64,000 nucleotides of DNA. Origin: Lepiota brunneoincarnata (Eukaryota > Basidiomycota > Agaricomycetes > Agaricales > Agaricaceae). The position numbers and the translations under genes are program-made. The stretch lies in contig JAEBUN010000002.1 of NCBI GenBank assembly GCA_023014365.1, positions 1,240,001 through 1,304,000 on the forward strand, in the 5' to 3' direction. Below are positions 1 to 12,034 of this stretch, piece after piece; positions within the stretch are counted from its first letter, which is position 1; each line of letters starts with the position of its first letter. Under the pieces are notes generated by a model. It saw only the letters and a program-made list of their open reading frames with translations, was not told where the DNA came from and ran no database searches.

Positions 1-181
1 GGATTGATTATTTTACACCTGTTCTTTGAACGTTTATATATATTCTCGTCCTACCTGTCCTTGTTTTACGGTGTGATGATGTTTATCTGAAGTGCCATCA
101 ACCAAACGCCGGATATCCGCGACTCTGGTCGATCTCCACTAGCACCTTGATCTCAATCACACCTTCCAAGTAGATACGGAC

Positions 182-3100
182 ATGGAAGTTGGGATCAAGC
201 ACATACCTCGCGAAGCTGGCCATTGGGATGTCGTCCGTGCGGTCGCCAGCGTCCTGCACTCCCCCGAGTTTCGCACCCAAGGTACTCGCAAAGACAACTT
301 CAAGATTGAGCTCTCCAAAAGCAGCGTCAGCGACGTCCGCAACGGTGGAACGGGTACTTTAATACTGGCCAATGCGAAACTTGGCCATCAGTTTTTCAGC
401 TGGACTTGCGAGAACCCTGTCCGAATCAAGGACCCTGCCACCGGCCAGAACAAGAAGATCAAGTTCTTCAGGGACCGGAAGGGTGACGACGGTACAAAGA
501 GGCTTCCAAGACATGTTGTTGAAACATTGGCGAAGACTCCTTTTTCCGAGCCGGACGTGGAGGAACAGCACCAAAGGATACTCGCAGCGCTTTCAGACCA
601 GTTTCGCGTCGATTCCGTCCAGCTCGGGGTTTTCTACCGTGACCACTACCCCGCGAATGGCAGGGAACCCCTCGCCCCGCGATCTTTCTCGATCGAGTAC
701 AAACAAGACCTCTTGGACGATAATGTTGGCTGGCTTAAATTCGAGTACGATCACAAACTTATACGCATCACGGTGAGCCCTTACTGATATTTTTCAATCG
801 AACAATGACTCAACTTCGTTAGGTCTGTAATCCTGTGACTGGCCGTCTTGGATACAGCATCGCCATCAATCTTTCTGCCATCCAGAAAATCGGAGTAGGC
901 TTCGATGGGAAACCTTGTATGTACATCATCCTCGTGTAAGTGCCAGGATTTAACCTCCTGTAGATGTTTGTTTTGATACCCTGACACCACCGATCCTGGA
1001 ATCATTTGAATACCACCGCTCCCAGACGGGTGATGATGTCAAAGGCGAACAGAAATACAAACACCGCGTGGGTGCACTTGATGATGCCCACAGAGCCGTC
1101 GCACCGTATGCACCACACCTTCGCCTCCTCCTTTACAAAGAATCCGATGGGGGCACCATCGATAGGTTCGTCGAGATGTGCAAGGGCTGCAATATCTCCG
1201 AGAATCTCATCATTCGATGCGACGCTCCAGGCGCGCCGCAGATCGATGCGTCAGGACGAAGTTTCTTCAACAGAAAAATCCTCTACCGATTGCAGCAAGA
1301 CTTCCGCCGCTTCCCCTGGGGAGTCGCCTTCCAGCTCGAAGCGTTATTGCATAATTCTCTCCTCCACACCGAAGAGATGGTCGCCCTCCTTCCACACGTC
1401 CGGAAAATGTGCAAAGAGTATCCGGAGAACGACTCTGCATACGTAGACGACTTTTTGCGACGATACGTGGAGGGGCTACGCGATCGGCTACCCCGAGAGA
1501 GTCCTATGAAATGTTTTGATCGTATTTTGAAAAAGAATTCAAAGAAATATGTCCTGCCGAAAAATGTGCGCTCCACTTTCCGCTGCCGACATGTCACTTT
1601 CACCCCCACACGTTTACTCATGGAAGGGCCCTACGCGACTCAATCCAACCGTATTATCCGCCAATACGCAGGTCATGAGGACTATTTCCTCCGTGTTGAC
1701 TTCCGTGATGAAGACCGGCTGCTATACCGCTGGGATAGGGCGGTCGACGGTGCATCCTTCGTACGCGAACGTGTCGGAACGATCCTCAAGGATGGTTTTG
1801 AAATAGCTGGAAGGCAGTTTGAGTTCTTGGCTTATTCAAACTCAGCACTGCGAGAACACGCAGTGTGGTTTATGTGTCCTTTCCAACACGATGATCCAAA
1901 AATCGGGTGGGTCGACTCTACAAAGATACGCAACACGATTGGCAACTTCAAGGGCGATTTGCTAAAGATGCCTTCGAAATACGCTGCTCGACTGGCCCAG
2001 GCATTCACAGCTACTGAGGCATCCGTATCCATCGCCAGGTCAGAATGGGAGGAGGTCGATGATCTCAAGCCTCCGCCTTCTGAAGATGGTCTTAACCAGA
2101 ACCCTTTCACAGACGGTCTAGGTTCTATTTCAAGATCTCTGGGCGATAAGATTTGGAAAGAATTGTGCAAAAATCGTCGGGACCACGGTGAACGATCCAT
2201 TCAGCCATCTGCGGTAAGTGCCCTGGATCAGCCTACTACATCTAAGCTCAGACTATGGATAGTATCAAATTCGATTCCTGGGGTGCAAGGGCGTGGTGGC
2301 TGTCGACGAACAATTGGACAAGACTGGCAATGGTATACAAATGCGCGTGCGAAAGTCAATGTGGAAGTTTGACTCCGACGATGATGTCGCGCCAATCGAA
2401 ATCGCGCGGGCATTTGAATTTCCGAACGTATGTTACTTGAACAGGTGCGAGCCATGCAAAGTACCCCTCTGGCTGTATTTGATGAGTCTCCAACTTAACA
2501 GACCGCTAGTGATGCTCCTTGAAGATCTCGGGGTGAAGAAGGACGCACTTCTAGCCTTACAAGAGGACCAGATTTCAGCGGCCCGTACCATTCATGACAA
2601 AATTGAACAGTTCCGAAGCATTTTATTCCGCCACGGTCTCGGACAGCCATTCAGACTTTCCCATTTTATCAAACAGCTCCAAGATTTAGGGTCGGAAATT
2701 AACAACAAAGATTCACGCAAAATGAACGTGGATACACCATTCCTAAAGCAAGTTCGACAAGTGGCTATGATGGATATCATGAGAGATATCAAACATAGCG
2801 CGAAAATCCTAGTTCCCGACAGCTACTTGTTAGTCGGCGTAGCAGACGAAGGTCCTGCGTATGAAAAGGCTGGGCTTGAGAATGTATACTGCCTGCCCGC
2901 GGGTTGCGTATATGGTAACTGGTTCCTCTTTCTCATATCAGCCGCACCTGATTTGCGGCAGCTTGTGTACAAAGGTCTTGGAACTCGGAGCCCATCTGGC
3001 TAGAAGGACACTGCGCGGTTACTCGCAGTCCTGTTGCATACATAGGGGACAGTATGTTCTCTACTGCGATGGTCGAGTGGATGCTGATTAGGCTTGGTAC

Positions 3101-4516
3101 CACATAGTCCAACGCGTTCGAGCAATAGGGAGACCACCGGAGGGGATGCTCTGCCTCTTCGCCCACATGAAGAATGTTCTTGTAATGGCCTCCAAAGGTT
3201 CTCGTTTGTATATGTAATCCCACCGCCTCTTTGACCTTTTCATCCTCAGGGGATAGATCGCTGGCATCGTGTTTAGGTGGTGGTGATGTTGACGGGTACG
3301 GCACATACCCACCCTCTTGCAACTGGATATTGACCGTAATCCAGAGACCTCTTCCAAATCATTCAATATGAACCACTGCTCCCAAAGACCTATGAGTTGC
3401 CTGCAGATTATGAATCGATGGGCACGAAAACCTTGGACAGGGATAGCACTGTTGAGGATATGTGTGATTTCATTGTTGAATATATCAACTCCGACGTTTT
3501 AGTATGGCCATCCACTCGATACAAAAGACTGGCTCTGAATTTCTCATACCCAGGGACTTCTATCCGATAGGTTACTCACGATTGCAGGTATGTTCTCGGA
3601 TATCAAGCCCGTCTGTCCTTATTCTCACTTGATTACAGACCAATCCCTCGTAAACATCAATGCTCCCTAGCCAGATTCCGAGTCACTGAAACCTAGTGCA
3701 GGACGGTATGGATGATGACGATTGCAAGCGGCTAGCAGGACTCTGCTCGCAGGTATGCAAGGATGTTTACCTGAAATCAAACACTCTCGTAATGGGTTTT
3801 CGCAGGCTGTTGATTACCCAAAGAATGGGATTCCCGTCGATTTGGACTCCAATCCGCTACCGAGAACTCTAATCCGGTGTAAACCAGATTGGCATGCAGC
3901 TGAGGACATATCTCCTCGGCATACGGATTACTACGAGTCAACGCGAGCACTCGGAGTGCTCTACCGGGCTGTCACTCTCACAGAGCCAGAATCTATCGAG
4001 CAGAGTGATATACCGCCGGAGCCCCTCTGTGACCCAGTTTCTCAACTTCTGCGGGAAAAGGTGGAATTCTACATTGGAGATTTGGTTCTGCCGACCCAAG
4101 TCACGTCTCCCCAGATTGAAACCCTCTATGAGCACTATATGGAGGAGCTCAATTACATCTGTTCTACTCACTCCCTCTCTAACACACCTGGAGCCAAACT
4201 CCGCGAAGCTGAAGTGGTTGCTGGCACGATTCTAGCCAAATGCTCGCAGAAACGATGGCGGAGTAACAGGGTCTACAGAATGCGCCTGCATGCCACAACG
4301 TTGGTGAAGGAGATAAAAAATGAATTATTGGAACAGAAGGAGAAACACTTGTTTGAGGAGCTGATAGCTGGTCTCGAGCGAGCTTGGAGGGCCTGGGAGT
4401 ACAGTCAAAAGCGTCCTTTCAACGAATCAGGGTCTAATAGTTTTGGCTTTATTGCACTCGAAGTCGTTTTCGATGTCCTCGAGGGGCTTCACAAGCTGAC
4501 CACACAAGATACCTGA
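182..4516 (+). CDS. RNA-dependent RNA polymerase (QDE-1/RDR family), 13 exons
   Basis: Cellular RdRP that copies single-stranded RNA into dsRNA for RNA silencing (family knowledge). Twelve introns can be placed: 773-822, 917-963, 2214-2262, 2445-2501, 2915-2961, 3052-3107, 3198-3249, 3296-3344, 3502-3553, 3588-3638, 3650-3701, 3753-3805. The spliced CDS is 3720 nt, an exact multiple of three, giving 1239 residues. The loop SNSALREHAVWF (near 1830-1870), GCKGVVAVDEQLD (2283), WLEGHCAVTRSPV (2997) and GDIQRVRAIGRPP (3048) are RdRP signatures. The catalytic motif reads GGGDVDGD; its last Asp lies just after the intron at 3296-3344, so all three metal-binding Asp are present. IADQSLDG and AVDYPKNGIPV follow near the C-terminus. 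The start is the first ATG of the conserved EVGIKHIPREAGHWDV segment. Exon 11 (3639-3649) is only 11 nt. Intact and probably functional. Confidence 0.93.
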
Positions 4517-4677
4517 TACGAGCTGTACAGTATGACTTGTATGTTCCATAATTAGAAGTGTTGTCGTTTGTGGCTGTTCAGTTCACCTCTGTCCTACTCA
4601 TCTGCTCGCCGACACTGGAGATGAGCTCATGGAAACCTCAAACTCGGCAGCGATAACGTATCAGAAACGCATGACCA

Positions 4678-6053
4678 TGTCGACACCCATCCCCGAGACC
4701 GAAAGTCTTGCGGTTCTCACAACGTCGCCTGACTTGTTGCTCGTCGTCTATATCCACGGGTTCAAAGGGACCGACGAGACGTTTGCAGAATTCCCCAACC
4801 GATTGCAACATGTTCTTTCGGAGGCTATAGATAATATTCTTGTAGAGAGCGTCTTGTTCCCAGCATACGAGGTAAGCTTCTACAATATTCTTGTCACAGG
4901 CTATGTATGACGTTTCGAATTCCAGACAAAAGGCGAGCTAGTCCGTATACTTACGGTCTCCGATATGTTTGGGTACACTCAACAACCCCTTTCGAACAGA
5001 ACGCTGCAGTCGTTCGCTTCGCAGACTGGCTGACAACACTGACTGTCCAACGGGAGAATGAGCATGGAGGGGGCGCGGGGAGCGTCAAGGTAGTGCTTTG
5101 CGGCCATAGGTTTGTAACGGTTGAAAACTTCGCTGTGGCAGTGCCTTTACTTTTCTATAGCATGGGTGGATTCCTTGCCGCAGATTCTCTGCTAGAATTT
5201 ATTCGGACAAGTCCAGGAGAGGACAGCCCACTCTGGCCTAGGATCATCGCGTGTATTACCTTTGACACACCAGTAACTATCCAGACATCGTAACATTGCG
5301 AGCTGTTCTCAGACAACCCCAGTTTCTAGGTATCAGTCCTTCCGTCGTCAAGAATAGTGCGACCAAAGTGGCCGAGTATGCCAATGCGGCCAAAACTGTT
5401 GGTTCTGCCATCTTCGGTTCCTTTGCTGGTTTGGGTGCGAAGAAGGCTGCTGAATCATCCACCGCCTCCACTGCACCTGTCTCTCCTTGGAATAAATGGG
5501 CGCCAGCTGCTTATGCGGTTGGTGGGGCTTTGTTAGCAGGTGCTGCTGCGGGCGGTGCTTACTACAAACGTGACGACCTCAACCAGAGTTACTCGTGGGC
5601 CACAGATCACATGAAGTACGTCGGGAATCTGTGGGATGAACAGGGTTTGAGACAGCGCGTCGATAATCTGGTCGGTGTGCAGGAGAAACACGGAATAGTT
5701 TTCCAGAAGTACGCATATCAAAGCAAGCATCTTATTGAGATTGACTCTTTTCTTTCAGCTTTTATGTATACCTCCCCGAGCTACCGCCCGTCCACCTTAC
5801 ACCACGAACTTTCATCGTTCCACCAAAGAGAACGTCCCCAGAATGGAAGCATTTCCATGTCACGAAGAACGGACGAGCGCCCGACGAGATTCAGGGGCAC
5901 ACAGGCATGTTCAGTGCAAGGACGAATGATGGATACTATAATCTTGGATTAGAAGCGGCACAAGCTATTCGCCAGGCTATTCAGATAGCTCGTGGCATTG
6001 AACCGCTCGGAGTAGCACCTTCTGGAGACAAGGACAACCCTGACACCAAGTAG
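4678..6053 (+). CDS. DUF676-type alpha/beta-hydrolase (putative lipase)
   Basis: Predicted serine hydrolase of the DUF676 lipase-like family. The N-terminal part has LLLVVYIHGFKGTDETF, where HGFKG is the usual oxyanion strand-loop, then NRLQHVLSEAI. The nucleophile elbow GHSMGG is split by an intron (about 5113-5160) that interrupts the serine codon (AG|C). FDTP is joined to FLGISPSVVK over an intron at about 5273-5326, as in homologues with FDTPYLG. The C-terminal half has a hydrophobic Ala/Gly-rich stretch (AAYAVGGALLAGAAAGGAYY) that may be a membrane segment, and ends in GDKDNPDTK. Start chosen at MSTPIPETES; in-frame ATGs lie at 4671 and 4629, so the N-terminus is uncertain. Substrate cannot be told from sequence. 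Confidence 0.8.
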
Positions 6054-6138
6054 GAAGTAGGAGATTTACATCTCTCACTTGGACTTATTGAGTACACACG
6101 TGTATTCTTGAGATATTGTAATAATGCAGTGCATATTT

Positions 6139-6920
6139 TTATGATCCAAAGGAGAGCTGCATGGCGTAAGCGTCTTCACCGTCAGCATCTGCACAAGCAA
6201 GCCAATGTCACACACAGGCAAAAACGTGCCATTGATCACTTACAGTAGTTCTTTTCGATAGCTTTCACTGTGAATCCCAAGGTATCCCTGTAAAGGCTCA
6301 ATGCAGCTCTATTGGACTTGCGGACGTGCAGTGAAACATAAGAAGCACGGTATATGCTGGCCATTGCTTCCTCTAATAACGCGCACTATTAGTATATTTC
6401 GATACGCAGATGCTGGGAGCGTACGTGATTGCACCATCAGTTTTTTCGCCAGCCCCAGTCGCCGGTATGGACGCAGGACGGATATGGAGGTAACGTGCCC
6501 ATGAAATTCTTCGCCCTCCTTCAACTCCTCTTCCCTGTACGAATAACGTGGCATGCGTAATCAGTATATGCTATAAGGGTGTACAATGAACGACACAGGC
6601 TTACATTTTCGCCAGGATATATCCTACAATCCGTCCTTTGTGATCTTCTGCGACATACGAGAGCGACGGCCAAGTCATAGCGTGATAGAGATCTAGTGTA
6701 TTCAATCATATGTTCACTGAATCCGTTACCCTTTCTGCTGAGGAAAGTTGGGGCAAAGAGACGCAGGGTTACGAACAATATCTCATCGTATAGTTCTCGG
6801 GCAAGTTCTGAAGGTTGCATGCTTGCATACCCATGAGATCTTCGACCTGGATAGGGAATCTTGTGAGCTCGTCTTGGGTGTAGGTACAAGTTGTCTTGCC
6901 TTGACCGGTCGTACGTTCAT
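6139..6920 (-). CDS. NAA10: N-terminal acetyltransferase NatA catalytic subunit (Naa10/Ard1)
   Basis: Catalytic subunit of the ribosome-associated NatA complex, which acetylates nascent N-termini exposed after Met removal; it partners with Naa15. Six exons (6900-6920, 6777-6846, 6605-6692, 6425-6534, 6244-6372, 6139-6188) sum to 468 nt, 155 residues, the normal core length. Signatures: [15 protein letters not shown] at the start, [26 protein letters not shown], the acetyl-CoA loop [10 protein letters not shown] preceded by [11 protein letters not shown], and [14 protein letters not shown]. Exon 1 is 21 nt. Its best donor is GC (AAG|gcaaga, intron 6847-6899), which keeps the family-conserved spacing between MNxRP and EDL. 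A GT six bases upstream would give a protein two residues shorter. The 90 bp to the PAF-AH stop upstream must hold the promoter. Confidence 0.92.
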
Positions 6921-7010
6921 TCTGTGCGGAACGGTGTGGAGACGGCAGCGAGTAATGTCGATGGCCTCTGTCTCCTGAGCCCCATCAGACGACAAATATA
7001 CCACAACAAC

Positions 7011-8779
7011 CTAACTAACTATAACATCCCCTATATTACCGACCAACTTCCTCTTAGGTTTCCCATCAGGTTTTTTCCCGATGATTTCGATATTCATCTC
7101 GGCTGTTGATACGCCCTCCTTGAGGACCTCATCAAGTCTATCGTGAATGAAAGCAAGCGAGAGTCGGCAAATGGTGTTAAGAATTGACATTGCATACTTC
7201 CCGCGAATGAAAGGGAGAACCGGGAAATCAGAAAACGATATATGTTCGCTGCCAACTTGTGTATGTCAAAGCCAAAGTCAGTCATTTATTAGGAAGCAGA
7301 CGTACTGAGTGTCATTATCCGGCGACCTTGGGGTTCCCAAGCCGCGATAGTCTCCTGAAGTTGAGCAAAGTGGTCCTTCCACAAAGTAAAGGTCTCCGAG
7401 TTAATTACTAAAATCCTCGGCGACTGCGTCGAGGGTTCTGAGTTGGCATTAGACCCAACAACAGTTCCCTCTAAGGAAGCTTGTATCGAAGCCTCAGCGG
7501 ATAAAAGCTCTGCATCAGATCCGTTGGGAGTGAAGTATGGTGCAGGTCCTGGAGCAGGAAGAGGTTCTAGCCAGGGATCAAGGATAACGACCTTGGAGAT
7601 TGGAATGCGTTCATAGTCTTTAGACGGCTTGGTTGCTAGCAGGGAAAGCTACCAAGGGTATAAGTACACAGTTAGCCCACTAGTCGCAATTAGCTCACAG
7701 CGGTCGCGCCACCAAACGAGTGCCCGGCGAGGATGACATCTTCATAGTATTTAATTACACTGCTTCCGCAGGAAGTAACGCTAGTCCAGCTTGCTTTGTG
7801 AAATGAACTCCCATCTATTGTCTCCAGCTCGACATGTGGGTTCCCCTCTGCAAACCTTTGGAACGTCTGGTATGCGATATAAATTTCGTGGTGGCGGAAA
7901 GCGAGTTGTTCACCTCGTAGAGGCTTAGGGTAGCCCTTGGGTGGCCCGCCATCTCCCCAGCTGATGTGGAAGGTTATTCATATGGAAGAGTTAAAAGCGC
8001 TCAGTACTCACAAAATATCTGCTTCGCGCAGGTAGACAATCGGTCGATGCACGGTCCTGCTGTCCATATCCCATGACCGAGGCATACAAGCCATCCCGGT
8101 GCCATCCCGATGTTCTAATGCAAGGACGACTTTTCCAGAAGCAGCAATACGAGAACAGAATTGGCTGTACGTCGTGCGACTCCCTCCAAGTCCGTGGGAG
8201 AAAATCACGAGCGGCCATTGTTTTTCTGTGCCATTATGAACTTTTTCTGGGTGTAGAAGGGGTGCGTTGCGATGTGCGGGGATCTAAATAAATTGAGTAC
8301 TGGCGGACCACTGCGTTGGGTGCGTCAAGCACCTTAATCAAGGACCCAAAGAGATATACGGCTGGCCACAGGAGCCACGTCGAGGCACCTACAACATGCT
8401 ATCAGCACACAAGCTTCGTTGCCTACCAGAAATCTTAGCGTGCCCGAGTAGGTGGATAGACCCAGCAATGAATACTTCAATGGCCTACATTCAACATGAT
8501 AGTTCAGCATACAGAAGGCTCCGAAAATTTGTTACAAGTCGCAAACCTAAGCAGCCAATCGACACCCTTCGGTGGGTTGGAGGATGTATCTGCGGGATAA
8601 TATGCGGTAAATGCAACCTCCTCCAATTGCAGGGCAAGGTCCGCCGACTGGGAAGGTCTTGAGGAACTTCGCGTTTGCTTAAGCCTCGCCATGCCAATTG
8701 GTTTCATCGGGCGCACTGGAGTGGCGAAGGTCGTTATGCCGACTGGAAAATGTCCATGGATCGGTGGAAGTGACAGCAT
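7011..8779 (-). CDS. Platelet-activating factor acetylhydrolase-like lipase
   Basis: Secreted/intracellular PAF-acetylhydrolase family (phospholipase A2 group VII type). It hydrolyses short or oxidised sn-2 acyl chains (family knowledge). N-terminal [15 protein letters not shown], then [32 protein letters not shown] carries the oxyanion loop, followed by ALEHRDGTG. Nucleophile elbow [10 protein letters not shown] at about 7706-7735. The acid residue is in [17 protein letters not shown] (about 7560-7600), and the His lies in [14 protein letters not shown] near 7230, which appears only after removing an intron at about 7262-7311. The protein ends IGDVIVS at 7011. At least six introns. The start at [10 protein letters not shown] is a choice; an upstream in-frame ATG exists. 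Tandem with NAA10 downstream and GRR1-like upstream on the same strand. Confidence 0.83.
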
Positions 8780-9238
8780 GCTGAAGGGACTCAATAAAAC
8801 ACCAAGCCAGTGGTGTGTATTAGAGAGGCAAAAAGGTGAGCTATGTTCAAGTACGTAATGATAAAGATACAACAGTCGTGACGAAGTGTTACATTTAAGC
8901 TGCGATGGTCCCTGATGCTCCTAGCGAGGACATGCCATGACTGGGTGATCTAGCATTGAACATTGCTATCAAGCCGGAAGAAATTTTTGGGCGCTGTGAC
9001 ATCCGGAGCGGCGTCGTCGGAACCTGGTGGGCAATCACTTGATTCGCAACCCTAATGCCATTGTTACAAGCGGAGGTGTAGATGTAATGTAGTACGCCAA
9101 ATAACATATGAAAGGGAGTCCAGAACGACAAAGGGAGTACAGACCGAGCTGAGAGAGATGGTAGGGAACGAGCGTAGTTTAAGGATGTAGTACACTGTTG
9201 TTACATTGGTTATTGTCGCTTCAACCAGCGTCCCTTGG
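8780..9238. other. Intergenic gap between PAF-AH and the F-box gene
   Basis: About 460 bases holding the 3' UTR of the F-box gene and the promoter of the PAF-AH gene. A 78-codon minus-strand open frame (8895-9131) has no recognisable domain and unconvincing composition, so it is not called as a gene. No repeat or RNA gene seen. Confidence 0.5.
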
Positions 9239-11794
9239 TCAGTGGCGAGTCTGGCTGCCTCCTTGTGGTATGTCCTGGTGGCCCCGCCCGAAGTGGAACA
9301 CGTCTCTCAATGTCCTCATACCCCAATTTCCCGCTTCTCCCTCTGCTCCGCTCGCCGGCCCGTTCAGCGCCACTGAGGACCCAGCCTCTAGGGTTGTCCA
9401 ATGTTCCACATCCATCGTATGCACGCGGGAGCCCATGGGAGTGTCGATATCCATACCGCCATGTTGTTGTCCTCGAATTGGTATTTGAATTGACGGGGAT
9501 GGCACTCCATAAAACTGAGGCAGCAGAGGCCCCTGATCAGGGAACCCAGCTAGATCGGTGGTCGGAGGGTTGGAAGAACTGGACGGGGTTTCTACAATTG
9601 GTAGCATATCCGTTATCATCTGACTCTGGGCGTTGTAGCGACCGCGGCGGGGGGGTCCAGGAACGGGAATAGCGGTTCCATCCATAATCTGTGCGTTCAG
9701 GCGACTGGTTGCACCATAGATGTTCACAGAGGGGGGCACATTAGATCCATTCCGTCCTGCGCCAATGGTAGACGTGGGGATAGTGGCAGTGCGCGGGGGC
9801 CTGTCACGATTGAAAACGAACTCGTGTGCTTGTGGTTGACCTCCAGCCCGTCCTTCGTGCTGGGCATGCATAGCTGTGTTATCCTGTAAATCGTCCGCAT
9901 TTCCTCCATCGCCCATTTCACCCTCTGGTTCTGGTGTACCATCTTCGTTGAAGTGCTCATACTCATCATCCTCATAGTCGGTGTCATCGGTCCCATTCGT
10001 CTCGTTCATACTATCAAACAACTCCGTAAGGAAGTTCCGTAACTGAGAGATTCCCTTGCCCGAATAGACGCAGAATGCCATACGCTGGGCCGAGTTGAAT
10101 TCCTATCGCAGGGGTCAACGCGTGATGATAATGGAAAAAAATTAATTTCACCTTTGGTGCTTCACGACAGAAACTCTGGAGTTCTGGGTTACGGAATGCG
10201 GGAATACCAGTCAAACTCAGATGCGTCAACTTGTGAAGCTTTTGTAGCAGGAAGTGAATCGCCATGACGGTTATTTGGTCGCAGTAGGATAGATGAATCC
10301 GCTCCAGAGTGGCATGGCGTTCGGCAAGCGCATAAATAGCCTCGTCTGTCAAATTGTTAACTCGCACGAGACCAACTCTGCGGAGTTTGGGAAGGGCAGA
10401 TAACTCGAAAACAGACATATCCGTGAGCAAGGTGCAGTCTATGGTATCGGGTGTGAGTAGAATGAGCCAAAAGGTAGAAGTTTAGCAGACTTACTTGCAA
10501 AGTCGATGTATCGTAGCCGGGTGCAGGATCGCGCAAGAGTGCGGATAGACCGATCAGTAATCTTGTTCGCATGACCGAGGTGGAGGTAGTGTAAGGATCT
10601 CCCCAGCTTGCTTATGGCTTCGACGGCCCTATCTGTGAGTAACCCACACTTGGACAGCACCAGATTCCGGATTTTCGGTGCATGGGAAATAATCCCTTCA
10701 ATGGCATCATCCGTGATTTTCGAACATGCCGTCAAATCCAACATGCGGACGTGTTCAAATGACCGGTTGAGAATTAGAGGGGGTAACGATCTGCCAGGTT
10801 CAACCTGACAAGAAGGGAAGGGGCAAGGAGGGAAGGGATTGATGTCAGGTGGGGCCTTGAGTTCGATTCTTGGGGGTGCAGGGAAGGCATTATCTGTCAG
10901 CTCTGGACAGTGAGAAAGTCGCATTTCGCGCATATGGGTCGAATACTGCCACAAACTCCGCACGCCAGCATCTGTGATTTGGGCACAAAAGTTGAGGTCG
11001 ATTTCCAACAACAGGGGACATGATTTGGCGAGGCTAATGACAGCTGCATCCGTGATGGAGGATACATTGCTAAGCTTGACACGACGAAGGAGTGAGCAGC
11101 TGTTGGCCAAAGCCAAGATACCATCATCGGTGATCCGTGCGCATCCTGCAAGATTGATTCCCTGCAATCTTTTTGCAGTGTGTGCAAGCCCAACCAGAGC
11201 ATTATTGGTCGATTGGGAGCAATTGGTGAGATCGATAGCTATGAGGTTATGGAAACACGAGAAAAAGTGCATGAGTAGCTCCCCAGATACACCCTTGCAA
11301 TTGACAAGAGTCAGACGCTCGAGCCGATCGCAGCGCATAAATTGGTAGAGGACTTCGTCCTTGAGGTCGTGACAAAGATTCATGAGGTTAAGACGGCGAA
11401 TGAAGTGAGAATAGGCAAAAGTTTGGCGTTCAGATGAGATTACACGGCTCATCTTCACCATAGTGCCGTATTTGGGGAAATTGGGCTTATGCCAGAGGAG
11501 TTCGATGGCACACTCGCACCATGTTCTCGACACGCGGATGCAGTGGAGAAGATCCCGTGTCGTGGAGACATGTTTAAAGATGTTGATGAGGATTTCTGGG
11601 GGGACGACGGAGATGGGTGAAAAACTGGAGGTGGCTAGGGGGGCAACAGGCGATTTGGATGACCACTGTGCAGAGACAGGGGACACGAGGGGTAGCAGGG
11701 CATCGTGGCCGGCAAAAAATACCGATTTCCCTGGTTCCTCGTCGTCATAATCATCGGAAAGAGAGGTGCTGGAGGATGCTTTGTGTTTGTACAT
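9239..11794 (-). CDS. GRR1: GRR1-like F-box protein with leucine-rich repeats
   Basis: Substrate receptor of an SCF ubiquitin ligase; yeast Grr1 targets G1 cyclins and glucose-sensing regulators (family knowledge). Residues about 60-105 are an F-box (ISVVPPEILINIFKHV, then CIRVSRTWCECAIELLW). From about 135 come at least ten cysteine-containing LRRs with the C-x-x-I-T-D pattern (NLAGCARITDDGILAL, CAQITDAGVRSLW, DLTACSKITDDAI). The repeat domain is interrupted by a Pro-rich loop (about 300-340). The third exon begins EFNSAQRMAFCVYSGKG, a Grr1 hallmark, followed by a long acidic/low-complexity tail ending GGSQTRH. Two introns, near 10442-10494 and 10103-10150. The length, about 840 residues, fits basidiomycete Grr1 homologues. 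The start ATG at 11794 precedes MYKHKASSSTSLSDD; it lies 240 bp from the divergent gene at 12035. Confidence 0.9.
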
Positions 11795-12034
11795 GGGGAT
11801 CAGAAGAGAGAGAGGAAGAATAACGTGGACGGTGGCTGCCAGGGTTGGACCAACAAGCGTGACAAAAGCTGACTAAGCCGTAACTTGTGTCCCTGCCATC
11901 ACTTTCATTTTTTGTTCTCCAAGTGGTCTCGATGCTGGCTGGCCACATCATTATCATCCTCCCACAGAGATTTCCTACGACGTATCCGAATACCCAACCT
12001 CGCACTATATCTCTCTGCGGCAGTGGCGGGGCAA

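Noticed and set aside
3296..3344. RdRP catalytic motif appearing as DVDGYGTY (Asp to Tyr)
   Set aside because: A gtacgg...ccag intron fits exactly and restores DVDGDLF in frame, so the apparent mutation is an intron artefact.
8895..9131. 78-codon minus-strand open frame downstream of the F-box gene
   Set aside because: No domain, no splice link to a neighbour and the composition is typical of UTR/intergenic sequence.
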